Source: Archaeoglobus sp. (GTDB lineage Archaea > Halobacteriota > Archaeoglobi > Archaeoglobales > Archaeoglobaceae). Taken from it: a stretch of DNA of 20,484 bases. The notes under the pieces were generated by a model. It saw nothing but the letters and a program-made list of their open reading frames with translations. It ran no database searches and had not been told where the DNA came from. The translations under genes and the position numbers were made by a program. The stretch lies in assembly GCA_003978865.1 (NCBI GenBank), contig QNXS01000005.1:1-20484 (forward strand), written 5' to 3'. Below are positions 14,887-20,484 of the stretch, one piece after another. How positions within the stretch are numbered: the stretch's first letter is position 1; each line of letters begins with the position of its first letter.

Positions 14887-15680
14887 ATCAACCCTCCAAT
14901 TGATTCAACAAGATTAACGATAGTTTTTAGAGATTTTATCGATCTATCATCTCTAAAGAATGGAGTACCCAGTATTACGTGGTCACAGATGTTGAGAACT
15001 CTAACTATCTTTTTAGTGACTTCATCCACACTACCACTGATCGTATGATCTACAAGAATTTTTGAGATCTCCGCAATCTCTTTTGGAATCTTTAGACAAT
15101 CTCGATTTTTGACAATATATTTAAAATCTACATTGAGCTTTAGCTTGTTACTCAACATAGCTGCAGAGGAGAGTATCAGTTCGTTGTAGAGCCTACTCGG
15201 CATAATCAGAGAGGCAACATAGCATGCCGTGAAAACTCCTGTAGGTCTTAAATCGCAGTAGTTGAGAACTAAGCCGTCCGCAAACTTTGAGGCTATAGCC
15301 ATCAATCTTTCGCCAGAGCAACCGACGAGTATCGGAACATTTAGTTCGTCCTTAAGCCACCTTAGGCAGTCTACAAGATACGATATCTTGCGACTTCTTC
15401 CCGGAACTAATGTCAGAATAATGTCGTTATCGTACTTTCTCTTCAAATCGATCAAACGAGATTTAATCTCATTGCAGTTTCTTCTGCTCGGTGAGCAGAA
15501 TATTGTTATTGGTGTTGATGTGTGCTCAGCTACGATTTTAGCCGTTTCAAACGGATCTAAGCAATCAAGCTCGCCGATCCATATCGGAATCCCAAGCCTA
15601 TCTGCTATAGCTGATCTGTCAGCAACAATCTCTTCGCTTATATCTCCATTTACGTTAAGACCTACCTTTCCAAGTTCCAT
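14883..15680 (-). CDS. Short luciferase-like (methylene-H4MPT reductase-like) protein
   Basis: The 265-residue sequence resembles F420-dependent methylenetetrahydromethanopterin reductase (Mer). VPILVGCSGERLMAIASKFADG (115-136) parallels the Mer segment VPVYIGAQGPKMLxLAxxxADG, and the C-terminal VILGTPFFRDDRS matches the family's V[VI]xGSPxGPN end. The N-terminal third is shortened, and the Mer signature around TNPYTRHP, which helps to place F420, is missing. Flavin or F420 binding is therefore uncertain. Members are usually about 320-335 residues long. The gene overlaps glyA by 19 bases and the radical SAM gene by four. Context with serine hydroxymethyltransferase and a DHPS-family protein suggests one-carbon or pterin chemistry; the specific reaction is not known. 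Confidence 0.65.
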   Translation of the reverse strand: MELGKVGLNVNGDISEEIVADRSAIADRLGIPIWIGELDCLDPFETAKIVAEHTSTPITIFCSPSRRNCNEIKSRLIDLKRKYDNDIILTLVPGRSRKISYLVDCLRWLKDELNVPILVGCSGERLMAIASKFADGLVLNYCDLRPTGVFTACYVASLIMPSRLYNELILSSAAMLSNKLKLNVDFKYIVKNRDCLKIPKEIAEISKILVDHTISGSVDEVTKKIVRVLNICDHVILGTPFFRDDRSIKSLKTIVNLVESIGGLI

Positions 15681-16951
15681 ATCTCTTGCCAGCAGTATGC
15701 TTTTCCCTTATCAAACGAATATTCAACCCTTACAAACTCCCTTCTAAATTCTGCAACCTTTTTGACAACTACTACTGGATCTTTTTTCCTGAGCAGAACT
15801 TCTGCCATGAATCGGGCGATATCCTCCATCTCGTCTTCTCTCATACCCAGTCTGGTTACCTCCTGCACGCCTATCCTTATTCCAGAGGGGTCTCTGAAAT
15901 TTCTGTTCCTCTCTTTATCCCATGGCAACAGATTCCTGTTTACAAGTATTCCAGCCTGTTCAAGCATCTTTTCCGCTTTGAGTCCACTTAAGCCCGAGGG
16001 AATTAGATCTACAAGAACTTGATGCGATTCAGTAAATCCCTTATGCTCTGCAATGACATTAAATCCTTCATTTGCAAGAGCTTCAGCAAGAGCCTTAGCA
16101 TTTTTAACGATCTGCTTTGCGTAATCCCTACCAAAGACTTTCATCTCGCATAGAGCGATAGCTAATGCGGTGACGTTGTGAAGATGGTGGTTACTCAAGA
16201 CACCGGGGAAAACAGCTCTATCCATCGCTTCCGCAAATTCTGCCTTGCACAATATCATTCCGTGCTGAGGGCCGGGGAATGTTTTGTGTGTCGAGGATGT
16301 CACAACATCTATCCCCTCTTTTAATGGATCCTGAAACTGTTTTCCGGCTATAAGCCCCAAAACGTGGCTTGCATCGTAGGCCATTATAGCTCCAATCTCT
16401 TTTGCGACATCTCTGAGCTCCTTAACAGGATGCGGGAATAAAAATACACTCGCACCAAACAGCACAAGCTTGGGTTCTGCATTTCTAAGAACTTTTTCAG
16501 CCTTATCGACATCTATATTCATCTCGTCTCTATCGAATGGAAAATTGATAACATTCAGGCTAAGTTTGCCAGTCAATCCAACCTTGTTCATCGTTATATG
16601 CCCCCCGTCCCTAATGCTGAGCGTAATGATGGTATCCCCGGGCTTTGTAAATGCAGAGTAAAGAGCTAAGTTCGCCACACTACCAGAAGTTGGCTGAACA
16701 TTTGCATGTTCTGCATCAAACAGATCTTTGGCAAGTTCTATTGCTTTTAGCTCTATCTTATCTATATACTCACAGCCTGCATAAACTCTATGCATAGGTA
16801 AGCCTTCAGCATAGCGATGCTGAAAATCACTCAGCAAGGCGTTTCTTACTGCTAAGCTAGTAACGTTTTCACTCGCTATCAATGGAATTGCAGAATCTAT
16901 AAATTTATGATGGGCCTTTATAAATGTAAGTATTTCATGGATTTCCTTCAT
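15662..16951 (-). CDS. glyA: Serine hydroxymethyltransferase
   Basis: Interconverts serine and glycine while passing a CH2 unit to a tetrahydropterin (tetrahydromethanopterin in many archaea). The 429-residue PLP enzyme has the lysine K223 in SSTHKTFPGPQHG, the D193-x2-H196 cofactor contact in AYDASH, and the N-terminal IASENVTS and RYAEGLP segments typical of the family. The ATG at 16951 has GAGGA just upstream and overlaps hydF by 17 bases; the stop overlaps the next gene by 19. Placement directly behind hydG-hydF is notable because in vitro maturation studies identify serine, processed by SHMT with glycine-cleavage H protein, as the source of the CH2-N-CH2 bridge of the H-cluster. It may also be the organism's general SHMT. 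Confidence 0.93.
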   Translation of the reverse strand: MKEIHEILTFIKAHHKFIDSAIPLIASENVTSLAVRNALLSDFQHRYAEGLPMHRVYAGCEYIDKIELKAIELAKDLFDAEHANVQPTSGSVANLALYSAFTKPGDTIITLSIRDGGHITMNKVGLTGKLSLNVINFPFDRDEMNIDVDKAEKVLRNAEPKLVLFGASVFLFPHPVKELRDVAKEIGAIMAYDASHVLGLIAGKQFQDPLKEGIDVVTSSTHKTFPGPQHGMILCKAEFAEAMDRAVFPGVLSNHHLHNVTALAIALCEMKVFGRDYAKQIVKNAKALAEALANEGFNVIAEHKGFTESHQVLVDLIPSGLSGLKAEKMLEQAGILVNRNLLPWDKERNRNFRDPSGIRIGVQEVTRLGMREDEMEDIARFMAEVLLRKKDPVVVVKKVAEFRREFVRVEYSFDKGKAYCWQEIWNLER

Positions 16952-18158
16952 AGTCCTCGAAGAATTCTTTCCAAATCTTCATTGCATCTGGAAACATCTC
17001 TATAGCCCTTGGCAATATTCCATGGACGAATGCTATTACCAGTCCATAGTTTGTTATTGGAACCCCGTTGTTGAGGGCTTTATTTAGTCTGTATCTCATG
17101 TGTCTTCTTGTAAGAGTACAAGCTCCGCAGTGGATTATGAGCTTATATTTGGATAGTCCTGAAGGAAAGCTTCCACCCATCACATGATCAAACTTGACAT
17201 CACCAGCTATATTTCGAATCCACCTCGGAATCTTTACTCTTCCTATATCATCCGGAGAGGGATGATGTGTACAAGCCTCGGCAACCAAAACCCTGTCCCC
17301 CGGTTTAAGCTTCTTGATTTGAGATAGGCCCCTGATGAGTTCGGGCAGGTTGCCAGTTTTAAATCGGGCTTCCAGTATAGAAAAGCTTGTAAGTGGAACA
17401 TCCTCCGGCGTATCCGCAGCAGCCCTTGTAAACGTGTGGGAGTCTGTTATAACCATCTCAGGCTTTTTCTTTAGCCCATCGAACACCCATTTGAGTTCTC
17501 TCTCTTTAACAACTATGCAAGAAGCTCCTCTGTCGAGGATGTTCCTTATCGCTTGAACCTGAGGATATATAAGTCTCCCCTTAGGGGCGCCCAGATCAAT
17601 GGGTATGTTTAATATGGCCAAATCTTTTGGTTTTATCAAATCGTCCAAAAACTGGGAATCATCTATATCTGGAGAAATCCTTAGTATCATGTCAATTAAT
17701 TTGTCTATGTTTATTCCTTCTTTTGCGCTTATTTTAACGTGCCTATACTTCTTAATTTCTTCGTTATTGTAATCAGCTATGTCTATCTTGTTGATGACTA
17801 CAATAAATTTGATCCTACTCTCTTTAAATAATTTTATGAGATTTCTCTCGTAATTTTCAAAGCCTTTTGTTGCATCTACTATCAGTAGAGCAACGTCAAC
17901 CTTGTTTAGAGTGTCTAACGTTCTATCTGTTCTCAGCTTTCCAAGCTCGCCGATGTCATCTATTCCAGCAGTGTCAATGAAAGTAACAGGAATGTTTCCA
18001 ATTTCAGCATCAAAAAATACTGGGTCTGTAGTTGTTCCAGCAACTTCTGAAACTATTGCTATCTCCTTCCCCGCCAAAGCATTGATAAGTGTTGATTTTC
18101 CGGCATTTCTCCTTCCAAAGATCCCGATGTGCAACCTTAAGGCTCTGGGGGTCTGCAT
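16935..18158 (-). CDS. hydF: [FeFe]-hydrogenase maturation GTPase HydF (canonical copy, paralogue 2)
   Basis: This 407-residue protein is a full-length HydF. The GTPase domain has GRRNAGKS at 15-22, DTAG at 62-65 and NKID at 123-126. The dimerisation domain includes the IDLGAPKGRLIYPQVQAIR stretch. The cluster domain has an intact CTH (296-298), IGRVKIPRW, and HCGAC (343-347), which together form the CxH...HCxxC [4Fe-4S] site; GVPITNYG follows. It should bind the 2Fe precursor and pass it to an apo-enzyme. GGAGAGG lies about ten bases before ATG 18158, within the end of the upstream 93-residue gene. It overlaps that gene by 22 bases and glyA by 17. Compared with the copy at 9888-11144 it keeps every canonical motif. 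Confidence 0.93.
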   Translation of the reverse strand: MQTPRALRLHIGIFGRRNAGKSTLINALAGKEIAIVSEVAGTTTDPVFFDAEIGNIPVTFIDTAGIDDIGELGKLRTDRTLDTLNKVDVALLIVDATKGFENYERNLIKLFKESRIKFIVVINKIDIADYNNEEIKKYRHVKISAKEGINIDKLIDMILRISPDIDDSQFLDDLIKPKDLAILNIPIDLGAPKGRLIYPQVQAIRNILDRGASCIVVKERELKWVFDGLKKKPEMVITDSHTFTRAAADTPEDVPLTSFSILEARFKTGNLPELIRGLSQIKKLKPGDRVLVAEACTHHPSPDDIGRVKIPRWIRNIAGDVKFDHVMGGSFPSGLSKYKLIIHCGACTLTRRHMRYRLNKALNNGVPITNYGLVIAFVHGILPRAIEMFPDAMKIWKEFFEDYEGNP

Positions 18159-18418
18159 ATCTGCAACCTCTCCTTTATAAATCTCACGATCTCTTCGACA
18201 TTAGCTTCGCCTTCTATCACGACTCCAAGCCTATCGCTGAGTTGAACCCTTTCTGGAGGTAAAAATAGATCCTCTTCCGCTTTTTCTCCAGCTATGTAAG
18301 ACCATCTTCTACCAAGTATCTCAGCGAACCAAACAGCAACACCAAACTTTTCCTTTACTTCCTTTGAGATACAAGTTAGCTTTTCCAAAAATTCAGAAGT
18401 ATATGTCTCTCTCACCAT
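18137..18418 (-). CDS. 93-residue protein of unknown function between hydG and hydF
   Basis: I do not recognise a family. The protein looks soluble and mixed alpha/beta: helix about 8-25, strands around VAVWFAEILGRRWSYIAGE (27-45), a proline-bounded turn LPPERVQ, strand RLGVVIEGE and a C-terminal helix EEIVRFIKERL. There are two cysteines (16 and 88) and no metal-site pattern. AGGA precedes the ATG at 18418. Overlaps of 26 bases with hydG and 22 with hydF make coupled translation likely, so it is probably an accessory or partner protein of HydG or HydF. It is not obviously the ACT-like TM1266-type regulator found near some bacterial hyd genes, though that has similar size and cannot be excluded. 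Confidence 0.75.
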   Translation of the reverse strand: MVRETYTSEFLEKLTCISKEVKEKFGVAVWFAEILGRRWSYIAGEKAEEDLFLPPERVQLSDRLGVVIEGEANVEEIVRFIKERLQICRPPEP

Positions 18419-19940
18419 TTTCTATCCTGCTTAGGCAATCCAAAAACTTCTTGTAAACTCTTTCAGGGAACTTCTGCTTGACCTCTTCGATTTCTTTTTG
18501 GATTACTTTCTCACCAATTTTTCTCGTCTCTTCACTTGCGAAGTCTTCGAGGTACTCCTTGTACGTAAGTATAGCATTTAGCTTGCAGAATTTGGCTTCT
18601 TTTCCCGTCTTGAGTAGTTTCATTATTTTCTTTCCAGTTCTTCCGCATCTGTAGCCAGCTGTACAGAATGATACGATGTATCCCATTTCACCAAGCCATC
18701 TTATCCCTTCATCCAAGCTCCTCGTATCTCCAAGTTCAAACTGCTGTCTCTCAAGTTCTTGCTTATTGTAAGTTTCGCTGTAAGCCCCAATTCCTATCCT
18801 TGAGCCAAAGTCAGTTTGGGTTATACCTAAAGGTAGAACATCTCTTCTAATGTACTCGGGTTCTCTTGCAGTTAAAATCATTCCAGTATAAGGCACGGAA
18901 AGCCTAACAACCGCTATAAACTTCTTGAAATCATCATCCGAAACCTTATATCTTGCCTCCTGAACAAAGGGAGTGTTTGCGGCTGGCCTCAGTCTTGGGA
19001 ATGAGATTGTATGTGGACCAATACCAAACTGTTCTTCCAAATCTCTTGAATGCATTAGTAGACCCATTACTTCAAACCTCCAGTCGTATAAACCGAGCAA
19101 AACACCGATGCCTACATCATCAACTCCAGCTTCTAAGGCTCTATGCATGCAGTACAGTCGCCAGTGGTAGTTACCCTTCACAGTATCTAACGGGTGGACT
19201 TTGTAATACGTTTCGTGGTGGTAGGTCTCCTGAAACACTTGAAAGGTTCCAATTCCTATTTCCTTCAGCATTTCGAGTTCTTCAATGGTCATAGGTGCTG
19301 CGTTTACGTTTACCCTTCTTATCTCACCCCAACCTTTTCTAGCTTTAACCTTAACACTGTAAATCGCCCTTAGGGTATCAGCTACGTAATACGCATCCGA
19401 AAGCTTTGGAAACTCACCGTAAGAAGTAATCAACCTCTTATGCCCCATTGCAGCTAACCTCTCAGTTTCTTTACGAACTTCCTCCAAGCTAAGCCTCCTC
19501 CTCTTGATAGTCTCGTTGTCCCTCTTAAATCCACAGTAAAGACAGTTGTTTATGCACAGGTTGGAACAGTAAAGGGGGGCAAACGTTACAATTCTATTAT
19601 CATAGACCTGCCTCTTAACTTCCCCAGCAGCTTCGAAAATTTCCTTCCAAAGTTCTTCATCCTTTACATTCAAAAGTGCAGCAGTCTCCTCAGGTTCTAA
19701 GCATTCTTTCGACGATAGGGCTCTATCGATGATTGCCCTTACTCTATGCGGAGTGGGATTCTCATTCTCCCGAATAATCCTCCAAATTTTATGTTCATCG
19801 ATAAAATCTTTGCCGTTTTTCATGTATCTCATGTAGTTGTCTTCTGGAGTTATTCTGTCTTCCATCCACTCTCTTAGCTTTTTCGGCAGATTTCCAAACC
19901 ATTCTTCCATACTTCTCGGAAGGGCAATTGCAGTTGACAT
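18393..19940 (-). CDS. hydG: HydG-like radical SAM tyrosine lyase with altered C-terminal cluster motif
   Basis: HydG cleaves tyrosine and makes an Fe-CO-CN-cysteine synthon for the H-cluster. This 515-residue homologue matches along its length. It has the radical SAM motif C129-x3-C133-x2-C136, EIRRVNVNAAP near 206, FQETYHHETY near 236, DDVGIGVLLGLYDWRFE near 274, GPHTISFPRLRP at 308-319 (H310 lies where the dangler-iron ligand is expected) and FELGDTRSLDE. The canonical C-terminal CX2CX22C reads C426-TAG-YRC-...-C452 here: position 429 is Gly, and a new Cys is at 432. ATG 19940 is preceded by GGGTGA a few bases upstream. It is the first gene of the six-gene minus operon. HydG assignment is firm by similarity; chemistry may differ because of the cysteine change. 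Confidence 0.9.
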   Translation of the reverse strand: MSTAIALPRSMEEWFGNLPKKLREWMEDRITPEDNYMRYMKNGKDFIDEHKIWRIIRENENPTPHRVRAIIDRALSSKECLEPEETAALLNVKDEELWKEIFEAAGEVKRQVYDNRIVTFAPLYCSNLCINNCLYCGFKRDNETIKRRRLSLEEVRKETERLAAMGHKRLITSYGEFPKLSDAYYVADTLRAIYSVKVKARKGWGEIRRVNVNAAPMTIEELEMLKEIGIGTFQVFQETYHHETYYKVHPLDTVKGNYHWRLYCMHRALEAGVDDVGIGVLLGLYDWRFEVMGLLMHSRDLEEQFGIGPHTISFPRLRPAANTPFVQEARYKVSDDDFKKFIAVVRLSVPYTGMILTAREPEYIRRDVLPLGITQTDFGSRIGIGAYSETYNKQELERQQFELGDTRSLDEGIRWLGEMGYIVSFCTAGYRCGRTGKKIMKLLKTGKEAKFCKLNAILTYKEYLEDFASEETRKIGEKVIQKEIEEVKQKFPERVYKKFLDCLSRIENGERDIYF

Positions 19941-20095
19941 TCAGGTCACCCTATACTAACTACTATACAAATAACAATTTAAAAGATTTATGGTACTGTA
20001 TATTAGTTTTTTCCCTCCACACAAGCAGTTTCAGAGTAAAATTTAAAATCCGCGTGCGTCAATAAATGATTTAGCAATAGCATTGGTGAGGTGAC
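19941..20095. promoter_or_regulatory. Divergent hydG/hdrA promoter region
   Basis: Two promoters point outward. For hydG (minus), a TATA-like AATTTAAAA stretch lies at 19976-19984, and a GTATAG hexamer is repeated at 19968-19963 and 19956-19951, between this box and the start codon. For hdrA (plus), a TATA-like AAATTTAAAAT box lies near 20039-20049, and the ribosome site GGTGAGGTGA ends just before ATG 20096. GTACTGTA at 19993-20000 shares its core with the palindrome before the cofE-like gene. The elements are visible; regulation is inferred. Confidence 0.45.
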
Positions 20096-20484
20096 ATGAC
20101 TGAAAATAGACCTAAAATTGGAGTATACATCTGTCACTGTGGAGAAAACATAGCTGGAGCGGTTAACATAAATGAAGTCGCTGAATTCGCTAAAAACCTT
20201 CCAGATGTTGCTGTTGTGAGAGACTACCTATTCATGTGTTCAGATCCTGGGCAGGAGATAATTAAGGAAGATATCAGAAAGGGACTTGTAAACAGAGTCG
20301 TAGTGGCTGCCTGCACACCAAGAACACACGAACCGATTTTCAGAAGGGCTTGTGAGGATGCGGGATTGAACAAGTACTACTTCGAGATGGCAAACATAAG
20401 AGATCAGTGCTCTTGGGCGCACTGGCACGAGAAGGAGAAAGCTACAGAAAAGGCAAAGCAGCTTATAGCTGCAGCAGTTGCTAA
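20096..20484 (+). CDS. hdrA: Heterodisulfide reductase subunit A (HdrA), N-terminal fragment at right edge
   Basis: The first 129 residues match the N-terminal domain of HdrA, the FAD-containing iron-sulfur subunit that splits electrons in heterodisulfide-reductase complexes. Seen here are VYICHCGENI (C13, C15), YLFMCSDPGQ (C49), VVAACTPRTHEP (C74), the cysteines 87 and 106, and NIRDQCSWAHWHE. The FAD domain and C-terminal ferredoxin domain would follow outside the window; the end is cut by the edge. ATG 20096 has a very strong GGTGAGGTGA site. It is transcribed divergently from hydG with 155 bases between start codons, so the two operons may share control. A physical link to the maturation system is not shown. 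Confidence 0.92.
   Translation, partial: MTENRPKIGVYICHCGENIAGAVNINEVAEFAKNLPDVAVVRDYLFMCSDPGQEIIKEDIRKGLVNRVVVAACTPRTHEPIFRRACEDAGLNKYYFEMANIRDQCSWAHWHEKEKATEKAKQLIAAAVA

Noticed and set aside
15262..15747. Plus-strand frame (161 codons) across the luciferase-like/glyA junction
   Set aside because: Antisense to two overlapping real genes; composition is that of a shadow frame.
18393..19940. ThiH (thiamine tyrosine lyase) instead of HydG
   Set aside because: ThiH lacks the C-terminal extension with CTA-YR-GRTG and the GPHTISFPRLRP context as seen here; similarity to HydG runs the full length and hydF lies in the same operon.
9888..19940. [Fe]-hydrogenase (Hmd) guanylylpyridinol cofactor cluster
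   Set aside because: No hmd and none of the hcgA-G proteins are recognisable; HydF and HydG belong to the [FeFe] maturation families.

Overview
The window is archaeal. Its genes include the AMP phosphorylase of the nucleotide/RuBisCO pathway, an archaeal-type citrate synthase, a CARF-wHTH regulator, an HdrA and pterin/F420-type one-carbon families. Starts are preceded either by A/T-rich TATA-like boxes about 25-30 nt upstream (leaderless type) or by GGAGG/GGTGA ribosome sites. The low G+C and gene content suggest a tetrahydromethanopterin-using euryarchaeote such as Archaeoglobi or a relative. That placement is inference; no rRNA or other marker gene is present.

Left part (1-9722): mostly housekeeping genes with one regulatory pair. 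A MoxR-type AAA+ ATPase (partial, minus) diverges from a CARF-wHTH regulator, and both lie beside a repeated GACCAATT motif. Then come a small membrane protein of unknown function, AMP phosphorylase (deoA), citrate synthase, LL-diaminopimelate aminotransferase (dapL) and diaminopimelate decarboxylase (lysA), which give the end of the lysine pathway. A Mth938-domain protein, a CBS-CBS-ParB/SerK-like protein and an AT-rich gene of unknown function follow.

Right part (9888-19940): the striking region. Two tightly packed operons point at each other and end 37 bp apart. The plus operon is a divergent hydF, aspartate ammonia-lyase (aspA), a CofE-family ligase paralogue and a dihydropteroate-synthase-family protein. 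The minus operon is a hydG homologue, a 93-residue protein of unknown function, a canonical hydF, serine hydroxymethyltransferase (glyA), a short luciferase/Mer-like protein and a small radical SAM protein; all six genes overlap their neighbours. HydG and HydF are [FeFe]-hydrogenase H-cluster maturases. AspA and SHMT are enzymes that in bacterial systems can supply ammonia and serine-derived CH2/N for the dithiomethylamine bridge. No hydE, gcvH or [FeFe]-hydrogenase structural gene is in the window.

The HydG homologue has lost the second cysteine of its C-terminal CX2CX22C cluster motif and has gained a cysteine three residues later. One of the two HydF copies has lost the CxH half of its cluster site. 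The set therefore looks like either an archaeal H-cluster pathway or a pathway derived from it that builds a different iron (CO/CN-type) cofactor, joined to pterin and one-carbon enzymes. Divergent from hydG, the start of hdrA (heterodisulfide-reductase flavoprotein subunit) runs off the right edge. A TAC-W-GTA palindromic core occurs in three promoter regions of the window (before the CBS-SerK-like gene, before the cofE-like gene and between hydG and hdrA) and may mark shared control.
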